Part shown: piece by piece, positions 18,901 to 27,672 of the stretch | How positions within the stretch are numbered: the first letter of the stretch is position 1 | Layout: each line of letters starts with the position of its first letter | Origin: Bradyrhizobium cajani | GTDB taxonomy: Bacteria > Pseudomonadota > Alphaproteobacteria > Rhizobiales > Xanthobacteraceae | Direction of reading: 5' to 3' | Assembly: GCF_009759665.1 (NCBI RefSeq) | Contig: NZ_WQNE01000026.1 | Coordinates: 63,686-127,685 of the forward strand | Length of the DNA: 64,000 bases | Program-made: the position numbers and the translations under genes | The notes under the pieces: generated by a model | Told to the model about the DNA's origin: nothing | Seen by the model: only the letters and a program-made list of their open reading frames with translations | The model's database searches: none

Positions 18901-19092
18901 GTGGCGACGGGCGCGGGCTCCGCCAGCCAGAACGCGGTCGGCATCGGGGTCGCTGGCGGCATGATCGCGGCAACCGTCCTCGGCATCTTCTTCGTTCCGG
19001 CGCTGTTCGTTCTGGTCCGGCGGATATTTCCGGGCGCGCGGCCTGACGCAGCCACGTCGAAGCCTCTCGCGGTCGCGGAGCCCGCGGAATAG
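15946..19092 (+). CDS. RND multidrug efflux transporter (AcrB/MexB-like)
   Basis: Inner-membrane proton/drug antiporter of 1048 aa, full length for the HAE1 family. ATG 15946 gives the canonical N-terminus MSHFFIKRPIFAWV, whereas longer upstream frames run through the adaptor gene. TM4 carries the proton-relay acidic pair in LAIGLLVDDAIVVVENVER (about residue 400). Periplasmic porter domains and a second TM bundle with AAKNAILIVEFA follow. The gene lies 5 bp after the adaptor and is presumably cotranscribed. No outer-membrane channel gene is present, so it must borrow a TolC/OprM-type partner. Function in vivo depends on the interrupted adaptor. Confidence 0.95.
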   Translation: MSHFFIKRPIFAWVIAILIMLVGVLAIMRLPIAQYPQIAPTVVTITATYPGANAQTAENSVTKVIEQNMTGLDYLQYMSSSSTSTGVVQISLTFTNEADADIAQVQVQNKLQLATPLLPQVVQQQGIKVVKSSASFLMVLGFVSEDGRLAASDIADYVASSVNDPISRVAGVGQVTLFGAEYAMRIWLDPDKLAKYNLMPGDVTAAIQTQNTQVTAGQLGGLPAVGGQQLNATITSQSRLQTVEQFKDIILRTASSGQVVRIGDVARVELGSKSYDSTARYNGKPAAGMGISLATGANAVATSEAVKARIAELGATMPEGLRVIYPYDTTPFVKLSIEKVVHTLFEAIVLVFVVMFVFLQSWRATIIPTIAVPVVLLGTFGVLSLAGYSINTLTMFAMVLAIGLLVDDAIVVVENVERVMAEEQLGPREATEKSMREITGALVGIGVVLSAVFIPMAFFNGSVGIIYRQFALTIVTAMLLSVLVALVLTPALCATILKPAKHHGTRRGFFGLFNRGFDRMADGYQRAAGGAIRRVAGVLIAFVAIIAGMVVLFQRLPSSFLPEEDQGTIMTLIQLPVGATSTRTLDVIKQVEHQYLDNEKDAVEGVFAVNGFSFAGQGQNVGLAFVSLKPFDERKHPSTSAQAVVGRAMGAFAKIRDAMVFAVLPPPIPGFGNSGGFDVYLQDTGGNGHEALIQARNQLLGQLAADKRVAQARPNGQDDTPQFNLDVDQAKATALGVNLSDLNATLSAAWGGAYVNDFIDRGRVKQVYVQSDAPFRMDTSDIGRWYVRNASGSMVPFSALASDRWSFGSPRLERYNGVAAVEIQGQAGPGISSGVAMQAVEEQMAKLPKGYGHEWTGLSFQERLIGSQTLYLYSISLLIVFLSLAALYESWSVPFAVMLTVPIGVLGALLAATLFGQANDVYFQVGLLTTIGLAAKNAILIVEFALEQIAAGRSLVDATLHAARQRLRPILMTSLAFILGVLPLAVATGAGSASQNAVGIGVAGGMIAATVLGIFFVPALFVLVRRIFPGARPDAATSKPLAVAEPAE

Positions 19093-19146
19093 CAGCATCA
19101 CGGGCCCGGGCGGCACGGCTGCGCTGCCCGGACCTGATCTGGCGAG

Positions 19147-20118
19147 CTACAACGTCATCCGCATCGGTTCGGGGTAATAGTGGAAGCCTTCACCTGCCTT
19201 GGCGACATGGCCGTAGCCCGGCCAGGCGAAGTGATAGGACATCACCGGCGTCTTGTTGGCCGCAAGCATCGTGAGCAGTTTCACGCGCGATTCAGCTGCT
19301 TGCTTGGGATCTGTGTCGTAGGAGAATTCCATCCGCGGCCGCTCCAGCAGCAGCACCGAATGGTGCGAGAGATCGCCGAGGAAAGCAAAAGACTTGCCGG
19401 CCGAACTGACCATGAAGATGGTGTGGCCGACAGTATGACCGGGCGCTGCGATCGCCTGCACGCCCGGCAGGAATTCCTGCCCGTCCTTGAAGAACACGAT
19501 GCGGTCGCGGACCGGCAGAAGATTCTTGCGGGCGTGAACGACGAAGTCCTTGGCCGGACTGCCAAGCTTGCCTTCATCGGTCCAGAAGTCGAAATCGGTC
19601 TGGGAGATGTAGATCTGCGCGTTCGGGAACAGCGGCTTGCCACCTTCGTCGACGATGCCCCCGATGTGGTCGATATGGGCATGCGAGCAGACCACGGCAT
19701 CGATGTCCCCCGGCTTGATGCCGGCCTCGGTCATGCTCTTCTGCTGCCGCCCGGTGCTGGCGCCGAACATTTTTGAGCTGCCCATGCCGGTATCGAACAG
19801 GATGAGCTTGTCGCCGGTGTTCACGATCGGCGAGTTCTGCTCGAGCACGACATTGTCCGGCGACAGGAAATTGTCCGCCAGCATCTTCTTCACCTCTTCC
19901 TTGGGAACGCCGGTGAAGGTCCCGGAGGGATCGCCGAGCGGCAGCGGCCCATCGGACACGACGGTCACTTCCGCATCGCCGAGAATGAAGCGGTGCCAGT
20001 AGGGCGTCTGGGTGCCGAGCTTGGGAGCCCGCGCCAATGCGCTGCTGCCGAGCATGGCGCTGGCGCCGAGGCCGGCTCCGAGTGCGAGCAGCGACCGACG
20101 AGAGACATCGATTGTCAT
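19147..20118 (-). CDS. Tat-exported MBL-fold metallohydrolase (paralogue)
   Basis: This 323-aa hydrolase resembles the protein at 2272-3273. It has a Tat leader with SRRSLLALGAGLGASAML and cleavage near ALA|RAP. The metal motif CSHAHIDHIGG lies near residue 145, with later histidines in APGHTVGHTIF and LGDLSHHS. The shared phrase NTG-DKLILFDTGMG supports common descent with the first copy. It is probably periplasmic; the substrate is unknown. It stands alone between the efflux operon (convergent) and the autotransporter gene. Confidence 0.85.
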   Translation of the reverse strand: MTIDVSRRSLLALGAGLGASAMLGSSALARAPKLGTQTPYWHRFILGDAEVTVVSDGPLPLGDPSGTFTGVPKEEVKKMLADNFLSPDNVVLEQNSPIVNTGDKLILFDTGMGSSKMFGASTGRQQKSMTEAGIKPGDIDAVVCSHAHIDHIGGIVDEGGKPLFPNAQIYISQTDFDFWTDEGKLGSPAKDFVVHARKNLLPVRDRIVFFKDGQEFLPGVQAIAAPGHTVGHTIFMVSSAGKSFAFLGDLSHHSVLLLERPRMEFSYDTDPKQAAESRVKLLTMLAANKTPVMSYHFAWPGYGHVAKAGEGFHYYPEPMRMTL

Positions 20119-20434
20119 GCGTTTTCTCCGCTTTTGTCTTTTATTGCGCGATTGTTCGCGCGTTGTGTTCGGCCTGCGCCGATGGTCGGATGCTGCTCCG
20201 GTCCAGACGAGCTAGCAAGTGGAATTGGTTTTTGGTGACGAGCGCGGCTTGCCGAGATGAAGGCACCACTCCAGGCGCGCACCAATGATTGTGTCGCCAT
20301 TGTGTCTGCTGGCCGCGCGATGCGAGGCACACAATCTTGATGTCAGGACGGCGCGCGCCCGCGCAGGCGTCGACGAAGCGCACGAGGTAGCTGCATCTCG
20401 GCCGTCTGTCCTCGCGAAGCGCCCGCAGGCGACA
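20119..20434. other. 316-bp intergenic region
   Basis: This is the region upstream of the MBL gene (minus strand) and after the autotransporter stop. It probably holds the MBL promoter. I found no convincing gene, hairpin or repeat. Confidence 0.45.
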
Positions 20435-23400
20435 TCACCAGGCGTATCGGACCACGCCTTTGCCGGCGTAGGAGCGCGTGACGTTCGAGAACTCGCCCTC
20501 GAACGTGCCGGCGGCCGACCAGCCGTTCAGCCACTTCTTCTCGACCGATCCGGTCACCAGCGCGGAGTCCGAGGCCATCGCCGCGCCGTTCACGACGAAG
20601 CTCGCACCGGGCAGCGTCTGGAACGTGGCGCCAATGGCGCGGTCCGGATTGAAATCATGCGCCCAGGCCAGCCGTCCGCGCAGCGTGACGATGCCGTCGG
20701 CCTGAGCGAAGGATTTGTCGGTGCGCAGGCCGAGCTCGGTGCGGGTGTCGGTGACGCTCCTGGCGCCATAGGCCAGCGCAAACTGATTGCTGCCGACGAT
20801 GGCCTGCTCGGCGTAGGCCGGCAGATCGAAGGTGGTGAACTGTGCTGCGGCGTAAGGCGTGAGACCGACGCCCTGCGTGACGAAGCGATAGCCGCCTTCG
20901 AGCCGGCCGGAATAGGTGTTGGCATTGAACTCGGCGCGCAGGCGGTCGACGCCGGCCGCCGTCACGGTGCGATCGGTCGTGATGTCCTGCCAGCCATAGG
21001 CCAGCGCGCCGGCGATGTAGGCAGGCCCAATGATGTGCCGGAAGAAGGCGCCGGCCTGGAACAGGTCGGACCGGCCGCCGCCAAGCGCGTTCGCCACGGT
21101 AAAATTGGTACCACCGCCGGCGAGCGCGAAGCCGACCAGCGTATCGCGGGAGATGCGATAATCCGCACCGACAGCGGTGCCGTAGAGATTGCTTGTGGTG
21201 GTGTTCGATCCGACGACGGCGTTGCCGTCGGTCTGCTGCGCGCCGCCAAAGCCCGCCGCCCAGACGCTCCAGCGCTGCTCGAACGACGGTGCGACCGGTG
21301 CCTTGGTGTAGATCGCAGCCAGCGCGTCGTTCGGCTTGCGCTTGCGCGCGTAGGCCAGGGCTGCCTGATCCGTAAAGGCTGTCTCATCCGCATAGGCATT
21401 CGGCGCGCCGCCCGCACTGACGGGATCGCCGCGGCCCGCGATGAACGGATCCGTCATCACACCCATGAACTGGTTCATGGCGTTGAACGTCGCCTGCTGC
21501 GGCGCGCTGCCGACCTCGCCGGAGAGCTGAGTCAGGCCGGCGGGCGTCAGGCCGCCGAATGCGATCGGGATGGTGCCGTTGCTGTTGAAGAAGTTGATGA
21601 TCGCGTTGCCGACATTCTGCTGATTGCCGTTCAGGTTGCCGGACGGAGGCGCGAAGTTCAGCACGAGGTTCAGATATGCGTGGGTGTGGGTTGCGTCGTA
21701 GCTCAGCGTGGTGGTGAAGCCCGACGGCAGGCCGAAATTCAAGACCGTGGGATCGAACGTGCCGCCGATGCTGCCCGCGCTGAGAATGGTATACTGCTTC
21801 GCGACATAGCTTCCGGCGGCAAAGTCCGCAGCGACGGTGGCGCCGCCGAGGCTCGCATTGCCGGTCACATTGGCAAAGGTCGACGTCGTGGGGTTCGCAT
21901 AGACAAAATACGTCGCCCCGGACTGCATCGCGAGGCTTGCCAGCGTCATGGACGTTCCCGGCGTGCCTGGGGCGCCGGGCGAGAAAACGGCACCCGCGTT
22001 GATCTGAGCGGCGCCCACAGCGCCGCCGCCGGTTAGCGAGCCATTCGCGTTTACGGTCGTGAGGATCGATGATGCAATCGAGCCATTGACAGCAAGGATT
22101 CCGTTATTGACCGTTGTTGCCCCGGTGTAGGTGTTGACCGCCGATAGCGCCGTGATGCCGGTGCCATTCTGCTCCAATGCACCGGTGCCGCTGATCACGC
22201 CTGTGAGGGCGAGAACGTTCGAGCGGTTGATGGCGAACGTGCCGTTGTTGGCGACATTGCCGACGATCGAACCGGTGGTGCCGCCATTGCCGAGCTGCAG
22301 CGTGTGGCCCGAATTAATGATGGTCCCACCGGTGTAGGTGTTGGCGCCGGTCAACGTCACGGTGCCGGAGAGGCCGAGGCTCAGGCTCAGGCGCCCGGCG
22401 CCTTGGATGACACCACCGAAATCGCCATTCGTAATGGCTATAATGGTCGCGGCACTGGACCCGGTGTTCACCGTTCCTGCGCCAAGCAGATTGCGGAGGG
22501 CACTGGTATGGTCGTTGTAATCGAGGACCGCGCCTGCGGCCACCGTCGTTGAGCCGGCGTTGCCTGTGAAAAACGACATTATGCCGTCAATTGCCTGCAG
22601 CGTGCCGCCGTTGACTGCGAGCGTCGTACCCGTGCCTACGGCCGTGCCGACCGCGATCTGCAATTGCACGGTTCCCGTATCCGCTGCGGATCCGAACTGC
22701 AGATGAGCGTTCGCCACGTTCATGCCGCCCGCCGCCAACAGAGTTGTGCCGGCTGCCGCCGACAATGTCGAGGTCGTGCCGGCTGTGAAGGTGATATCGT
22801 TGGCCAGCGTCCCAGTGACCGTCGTGCGCAATGTGCCGCCGCTCATGGTCATGGCACCGGCCCCGAACGCGTCGATCGAGCCCGCGGTTGCGTGTCCGCC
22901 GGTCAGCGTCCCGCCCGTGACCGTGGTACCGCCCGCATAGGTGTTGGCGCTGTTCAGCGTCACCCTGCCGGGACCCGCGACCGTCAAGCTGCCGGGACCT
23001 GTGATCTGGCCAGTGCTGTCGACCAGAAACTCCGCACTCGCAGACGCCGTCGTGATGACGGTGTTCGAATTGAGCTGAAGAACGCCGCCGGCCGTAATAT
23101 CGCCGCTCAGGAACGGATTGCTTGATTGCACATTGATCGCGGCCGAGCCCGCGCTGGTCCCCATGATCAGGGTGCCGTTGACGAAGCCGAAATTGCTGTT
23201 CGTGGCTGAAGAGTTCAGATTCAACGTGCCGATCGTGAACGTCCCGGCCTGTAGATTGACCTGTGGACCTTGGTTCGGGATCGTCGCATTGAATGTCGCC
23301 ACAGCGTCGACTGCGTTTGGAACGGTGGCCGGCGTCCAGCTTCCGGCTGCGGCCCAAAATCCGGGGCCGCCATTCCAGGTCTGCGCGGCCGCCTGATTAG

Positions 23401-23530
23401 AGATCGCCGTGAGCAGACCCACCGCCGCGACGGGCAGCGCCGCCGTCAATGCCGTACTCGCCAACAACGCCTTGATGGAGATCGCCCACCGCGTGGGACG
23501 CCAGCCGCCAACCCCAATTGCCAATTCCAC
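20435..23530 (-). CDS. autotransporter with beta-strand repeat passenger
   Basis: Large surface or secreted protein of about 1031 aa. An extended signal peptide (hydrophobic stretch about residues 20-48, ending NQAAAQTW) precedes a Gly/Asn/Thr-rich passenger. The passenger contains PATR-type repeats such as LTGANTYTGGT and VNTYTGATTVNNG, predicted to form a right-handed beta-helix. A C-terminal autotransporter barrel covers about 770-1031, with amphipathic strands and a final aromatic residue (RYAW). The start is uncertain (GTG 23530). No partner protease or lipase domain is visible in the passenger, so an adhesin-like role is only an inference. Confidence 0.88.
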   Translation of the reverse strand: MELAIGVGGWRPTRWAISIKALLASTALTAALPVAAVGLLTAISNQAAAQTWNGGPGFWAAAGSWTPATVPNAVDAVATFNATIPNQGPQVNLQAGTFTIGTLNLNSSATNSNFGFVNGTLIMGTSAGSAAINVQSSNPFLSGDITAGGVLQLNSNTVITTASASAEFLVDSTGQITGPGSLTVAGPGRVTLNSANTYAGGTTVTGGTLTGGHATAGSIDAFGAGAMTMSGGTLRTTVTGTLANDITFTAGTTSTLSAAAGTTLLAAGGMNVANAHLQFGSAADTGTVQLQIAVGTAVGTGTTLAVNGGTLQAIDGIMSFFTGNAGSTTVAAGAVLDYNDHTSALRNLLGAGTVNTGSSAATIIAITNGDFGGVIQGAGRLSLSLGLSGTVTLTGANTYTGGTIINSGHTLQLGNGGTTGSIVGNVANNGTFAINRSNVLALTGVISGTGALEQNGTGITALSAVNTYTGATTVNNGILAVNGSIASSILTTVNANGSLTGGGAVGAAQINAGAVFSPGAPGTPGTSMTLASLAMQSGATYFVYANPTTSTFANVTGNASLGGATVAADFAAGSYVAKQYTILSAGSIGGTFDPTVLNFGLPSGFTTTLSYDATHTHAYLNLVLNFAPPSGNLNGNQQNVGNAIINFFNSNGTIPIAFGGLTPAGLTQLSGEVGSAPQQATFNAMNQFMGVMTDPFIAGRGDPVSAGGAPNAYADETAFTDQAALAYARKRKPNDALAAIYTKAPVAPSFEQRWSVWAAGFGGAQQTDGNAVVGSNTTTSNLYGTAVGADYRISRDTLVGFALAGGGTNFTVANALGGGRSDLFQAGAFFRHIIGPAYIAGALAYGWQDITTDRTVTAAGVDRLRAEFNANTYSGRLEGGYRFVTQGVGLTPYAAAQFTTFDLPAYAEQAIVGSNQFALAYGARSVTDTRTELGLRTDKSFAQADGIVTLRGRLAWAHDFNPDRAIGATFQTLPGASFVVNGAAMASDSALVTGSVEKKWLNGWSAAGTFEGEFSNVTRSYAGKGVVRYAW

Positions 23531-23725
23531 AGGGCGCCCCGATGCAATGCATTGCCAAATATTTCAAACGAGACATGCGTAGCTGTTTCGCCACCGGCGG
23601 ACCACCGGAGACACCTCCCATCGCCGGCCTGACCGGCGATTTCCGGGTGGTGTGATTGTCGGGCAACAGAAGGTTGCACGTTTTCCGGGCAGCCCGCTCA
23701 AGGCCGGTGCCGCCGCGTCGCCCCC

Positions 23726-24391
23726 TCACGCAATCCGCAGCGTCGGCTCATTTCCTTCCGTCTCGGCAAAGCCCGCCTGCAGCACCTCTTCGCGCTTGTG
23801 GCGGAGATGCGCACGCAGGATGTGGGAGAGGCCGGTGCCGTCGCGACGCTGGAGTGCGTTGAGGATCGCTTCGTGCTCCTTCACGGCGAGCGCCCAGCGC
23901 TGCGGCGTCATCGGCGTGACGTAGCGCGCGCGGCGGATGCGCGCGGTCACGGAGGCGTAGAGCCCCGCGAGCACCGGATTGCCGGCAGCGGTGACGATGG
24001 CTTCGTGAATGGCGCGGTTGCCGCGGTAGTACTGGATCAGATCGCCCTCGCGATAATGCCGCACCATGTCCGCATGCGCAGCGGCGATCTCGTCGAGCTC
24101 TGCGTCCGTGATGCGCTCGCAGGCGAGCTCGCCGGCAAGGGCCTCGAGGCCCTGGCAGACCTCGAACAGGTCGCGCATGTCCTTGTCGGTCAGCTTCGCC
24201 GCGCGCGAGCCGCGATGCGGCAGCAGCTGCACGAGGCCTTCGGCGGCCAGCACCTTGAGCGCTTCGCGAAGCGGCGTGCGCGAGATCTGCAGCCGTTCGC
24301 ACAGCTCGCGCTCGGGAATCCGCGCGCCCGGCGGGATTTCGCCGTCGAGCAGGATGGCGCGGATGCGGCCGACGACTTCTTCATGAAGCAT
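23726..24391 (-). CDS. GntR family regulator (FadR subfamily)
   Basis: This 221-aa regulator has an N-terminal winged HTH (LCERLQISRTPLREALKVL near residues 35-55) and a C-terminal FCD all-helical ligand domain with metal-binding histidines (HADMVRHYR, AIHEAIV, HEAILNAL). It is divergent from the crotonase/CoA-transferase/TTT operon and so is its probable repressor, sensing a carboxylic acid. ATG 24391 was chosen; a TTG at 24415 would add 8 residues but overlaps the first intergenic repeat. Confidence 0.88.
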   Translation of the reverse strand: MLHEEVVGRIRAILLDGEIPPGARIPERELCERLQISRTPLREALKVLAAEGLVQLLPHRGSRAAKLTDKDMRDLFEVCQGLEALAGELACERITDAELDEIAAAHADMVRHYREGDLIQYYRGNRAIHEAIVTAAGNPVLAGLYASVTARIRRARYVTPMTPQRWALAVKEHEAILNALQRRDGTGLSHILRAHLRHKREEVLQAGFAETEGNEPTLRIA

Positions 24392-24404
24392 GGGTCTTGG
24401 TCCG

Positions 24405-24483
24405 TTTGCATTCAAAATGTGAAGTTATATGCGAAAATCCGCAAGTTCCAGCTTGAATATTCCCAATTTTGCATTCAAAAATG
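24405..24483. promoter_or_regulatory. paired TTTGCATTCAAAA elements, candidate GntR operator
   Basis: Two near-identical direct elements (TTTGCATTCAAAATGT at 24405-24420; TTTTGCATTCAAAAATGT at 24467-24484) lie 63 bp apart, six helical turns. They sit in an AT-rich divergent promoter region between gntR and the crotonase gene. The first abuts the regulator's start and the second lies just before the operon's ribosome-binding site. This geometry fits looping by a dimeric regulator. Confidence 0.6.
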
Positions 24484-24509
24484 TAAAAGACAGAAAGGGA
24501 CATGAGGAA

Positions 24510-25304
24510 ATGGACCAGCAGGTGGAGGCGGAAGACCTCATATTCGAGCGCCAGGACGGCATTGGGCGGATCACCTTCAACCGCCCGCAGGCCCGTAACG
24601 CCTTCACCTTCGCCATGTACGAGCGGCTCGCCGCGATCTGCGAGGAGGCCAACCGCGACCATGCAATCAAGGTGCTGGTGCTGCGCGGGGCCGGTGACAA
24701 GGCGTTTGCGTCCGGCACCGACATCAACCAGTTCCGCGAGTTCAAGACACCGCAGGACGCGATCGACTACGAGAACCGCATCGATCGGGTGCTGACCACG
24801 CTGGAGCAGTGCCGGGTGCCGACGATCGCGGCCATCAACGGGTTCTGCACCGGAGGCGGGGCGGGCATCGCCGCGGCCTGCGATCTGCGCATCGGCACCA
24901 GAAGCGCGAAGATCGGATTTCCCATCGCCCGGACGCTCGGCAATTGCCTGTCGATGTCCAATGTCAGCCGTCTCACCGCACTCATCGGCGCGGCGCGCGT
25001 CAAGGATCTGATCTTCACCGCCCGCCTGGTCGATGCTGCGGAGGCCGCAAGCGTCGGCCTGCTCGGCGAGGTCGTCGACGATCTTGCGGCGCTCGAGCGA
25101 CGCGCAGATGAAGTCGCCCGGCTGCTCGCCAGCCACGCGCCGCTGACGCTGAATGCGACCAAGCAGGCCGTGGCTCGCCTGCAAAGGCGGCTGACGCGGG
25201 ACGAGGGCGAGGACCTGATCCTGATGTGCTACACGAGCCAGGATTTTCGCGAAGGGCTCGATGCTTTCCTCAACAAGCGCGCGCCGCAATGGCGCGGCCA
25301 ATAG
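24510..25304 (+). CDS. enoyl-CoA hydratase/isomerase family protein
   Basis: Crotonase-fold acyl-CoA enzyme (264 aa). Visible motifs are FNRPQARNAFTFAM, the oxyanion-hole segment FASGTDINQF (near residue 70) and GFCTGGGAGIAAACDLRIG (near 110). The exact reaction (hydration, isomerisation, hydrolysis or C-C cleavage) cannot be assigned from these. It is the first gene of the operon with a CoA-transferase and a TTT transporter, so it probably acts on the CoA ester of the imported acid. ATG 24510 with GAGGAAA upstream was chosen over the longer frame, which runs through the operator. Confidence 0.88.
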   Translation: MDQQVEAEDLIFERQDGIGRITFNRPQARNAFTFAMYERLAAICEEANRDHAIKVLVLRGAGDKAFASGTDINQFREFKTPQDAIDYENRIDRVLTTLEQCRVPTIAAINGFCTGGGAGIAAACDLRIGTRSAKIGFPIARTLGNCLSMSNVSRLTALIGAARVKDLIFTARLVDAAEAASVGLLGEVVDDLAALERRADEVARLLASHAPLTLNATKQAVARLQRRLTRDEGEDLILMCYTSQDFREGLDAFLNKRAPQWRGQ

Positions 25305-25313
25305 GACGGGCCG

Positions 25314-26573
25314 ATGCAGAGCGATCGATCGCAATCCACCTCCCGCCGCTCGGGGCCGCTCGCCGGCCTCAAGGTCATCGACCTCACCCATGTCATGGCA
25401 GGGCCGACCTGCACCTTGATGCTCGCCGACATGGGCGCCGACGTCATCAAGATCGAGAAATGGCCGAATGGCGACGACACCCGCCATTCGGTGCCGCCGA
25501 AGATCGGCGAGGAGGCGGCCTCCTTTCTGATGATGAACCGCAACAAGCGCGGCATCGTTTTGGACCTGAAAACCGACGGCGGCAAGCAGGTGCTGCGACG
25601 GCTGATCGCGGACGCCGACGTGCTTGTCGAGAACTTTGCGCCGGGCGCCATGGAGCGCCTCGGCTTCGGCTACGAGCATCTGCACGAGCAATTCCCGGCG
25701 CTGATTTACTGCTCGCTATCAGGCTTCGGCCGCACCGGCCCCTACAAAGATCGCCGCGGATTCGATCTGGTCGCGCAGGCCATGAGCGGCATCATGAGCT
25801 TTACCGGCGAACGTCCCGACGGTCCGCCCGTCAAATGCGGACCGCCGCTGTCGGACATCACCGCCGGCCTGCTCGCGAGCATGGGCATTCTCGCGGCCTA
25901 TACGCACCGCCTCAAGACCGGCGAGGGGCAGTGGGTCGAGACCTCGCTTTATGAAGCCGCGCTGGTGCAGACCTATTGGCAGTCGACCATCGCGCTCGCC
26001 GCTGGCACAGCACCGCGGGCGATGGGCTCGGCGCATCCGCTCAACGCGCCATACCAGGCCTTCGAGGCCTCCGACGGCTGGCTCGTGGTCGGCGGCGCCA
26101 ACAAGAAGCACTGGCTCTTGATGCTGGAAGCGCTCGGCGCCAGCGAGCTCGCCGCCGATCCGCGCTTCGTGACCGGGGCCGACCGCATGGCGCACCTGAA
26201 GGAGCTCGAAGCAGTCCTGAGCGAACGCTTCCGCACCCAATCGCGCGCACATTGGCTTGCGGCACTGGACGAGAAGGGCGTGCCATGCGGGCCCGTGCAC
26301 GACATGCTGGAGGCCTTGAGCGATCCGCAGACGCTGGCGCGCGAGATGGTCGTCGAGGTCGAGCACTCCACGCTCGGCCCGGTGAAGACGATCGGTCTTC
26401 CCGTCAAGTTTTCGGAGACCCCGGGCAAAGTGCTGTCGGGCGCGCCGGTCTACGGTGAGCATACACGCGAGGTGCTGGCCGAGTACGGGTTCGACCAGAG
26501 GCAGATCGAAGCGCTCGAACAAGAAGGCGCAATCGTGCTGGCCTCAGGAAGACGCGAGGAACGCGTCGCCTGA
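25314..26573 (+). CDS. CaiB/BaiF family (class III) CoA-transferase
   Basis: This 419-aa protein starts after a 9-bp gap from the crotonase. It has the family start GPLAGLKVIDLTHVMAGP, DMGADVIKIEKWPNGD, MMNRNKRGIVLDLK and the catalytic-Asp region RRGFDLVAQAMSG near residue 155. It transfers CoA between carboxylic acids through an Asp-anhydride intermediate and probably activates the compound brought in by the adjacent transporter. The family is often linked to oxalate, carnitine, mesaconate or succinyl-CoA-dependent substrates; which one applies here is unknown. Confidence 0.9.
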   Translation: MQSDRSQSTSRRSGPLAGLKVIDLTHVMAGPTCTLMLADMGADVIKIEKWPNGDDTRHSVPPKIGEEAASFLMMNRNKRGIVLDLKTDGGKQVLRRLIADADVLVENFAPGAMERLGFGYEHLHEQFPALIYCSLSGFGRTGPYKDRRGFDLVAQAMSGIMSFTGERPDGPPVKCGPPLSDITAGLLASMGILAAYTHRLKTGEGQWVETSLYEAALVQTYWQSTIALAAGTAPRAMGSAHPLNAPYQAFEASDGWLVVGGANKKHWLLMLEALGASELAADPRFVTGADRMAHLKELEAVLSERFRTQSRAHWLAALDEKGVPCGPVHDMLEALSDPQTLAREMVVEVEHSTLGPVKTIGLPVKFSETPGKVLSGAPVYGEHTREVLAEYGFDQRQIEALEQEGAIVLASGRREERVA

Positions 26574-26624
26574 GCGGACGACGATACAATACACAAAACA
26601 AAACAGAAAAAGCTGGAGGAAATC

Positions 26625-27617
26625 ATGGGTCGGACGTCAACGTTTCTGCTTTCCGCGGCCGCAGCCGTGCTCGCCGGCGCGACGCCGGCGTTCAGCGCCT
26701 GGCAACCGCAAAAGCCGATCGAGTTCGTGGCCACCGCCGGGCCGGGCGGCGGCACCGACAATCTCGCACGCGCCGTGCAGAACATCATCACCAAGCACAA
26801 GCTGACGGAGCAGCCGATCGTCGTCGTCAACAAGGGTGGCGGCAGCGGCGCCGAAGGCTACGTCTACGGCAAGGCGTCCGCGGGCGATCCCCACAAGGTG
26901 ATCTTCGGCACCTCGAACGCCTGGCAGCAGCCGCTCGTCTCCAAGGTCGCCTTCAACTACACCGATCTCACTCCGATCGCGGCGATGGCGCAGGACGAGT
27001 TCCTGCTCTGGGTCAAGCAGGACGCACCGTACAAGACGGCAGGCGATTATCTCAAGGCGGCTGCCTCGGGCGAATTCAAGATGGGCGGCGCGCAGTCCAA
27101 GGACACCGACGAGGTGCTGACCCGCATGATCGAGAAGGCCGGGCATATCAAGCTGACCTATATCCCGTTCAAGAGCGGCGCTGAGACGGCCGTGCAGCTC
27201 GCTGGCGGACACCTCGATTCCCACGTCAACAACCCCAGCGAAAGCCTCGGGCAATGGCGCGGCGGCACGCAGCGTCCGCTTTGCGTCTTCAGTCCGAAGC
27301 GGTTGCCGCAGGGTGCCAAGGTCACCGCGACGGAAGGCTGGAGCGACGTTCCGACCTGCATCGAGCAGGGGCTCGACATCAAGCAATATGAGCAGCCGCG
27401 GACGGTCTGGCTGCCCGGCAAGGTCACGCCGGACCAGGCCGCGTTCTATGTCGACCTCATGAAGAAGGTGCAGGCGACGCCGGAGTGGAAGGACTACATC
27501 GAGAAGACCTCCCAGGTCGACACGTTCCTGACCGGCGCCGAGTTCGACAAGTTCATCAAGGAGGACCTCGAACACGTCAAGCAGGTTGCGGGCGAGCAGG
27601 GCTGGCTGGTCAAGTGA
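26625..27617 (+). CDS. TTT-system substrate-binding protein (Bug/TctC family)
   Basis: Periplasmic solute receptor of 330 aa with a signal peptide (AAAAVLAGATPAFSAW, cleavage about residue 23). The Bug signature IEFVATAGPGGGTDNLAR includes the loop that contacts a carboxylate ligand. It delivers a di- or tricarboxylate to the TctB-TctA membrane pair encoded downstream. A repeat-containing 280-bp gap separates it from tctB, so receptor overexpression by transcript processing is possible. Confidence 0.9.
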   Translation: MGRTSTFLLSAAAAVLAGATPAFSAWQPQKPIEFVATAGPGGGTDNLARAVQNIITKHKLTEQPIVVVNKGGGSGAEGYVYGKASAGDPHKVIFGTSNAWQQPLVSKVAFNYTDLTPIAAMAQDEFLLWVKQDAPYKTAGDYLKAAASGEFKMGGAQSKDTDEVLTRMIEKAGHIKLTYIPFKSGAETAVQLAGGHLDSHVNNPSESLGQWRGGTQRPLCVFSPKRLPQGAKVTATEGWSDVPTCIEQGLDIKQYEQPRTVWLPGKVTPDQAAFYVDLMKKVQATPEWKDYIEKTSQVDTFLTGAEFDKFIKEDLEHVKQVAGEQGWLVK

Positions 27618-27672
27618 GGCGGGGCTGTCGCACCAGCTTCGATGGGAGCGGGTCTTACCCACCAACTCCGCT

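Noticed and set aside
16774..19116. 780-codon open frame antisense to the RND pump gene
   Set aside because: High-GC genes generate long antisense frames; it is Arg/His/Asp-rich, matches no family, and lies wholly under a well-supported transporter gene.
19093..19146. Terminator between the pump and MBL genes
   Set aside because: A GC-rich imperfect hairpin is present but without a T-tract or a clear stem.
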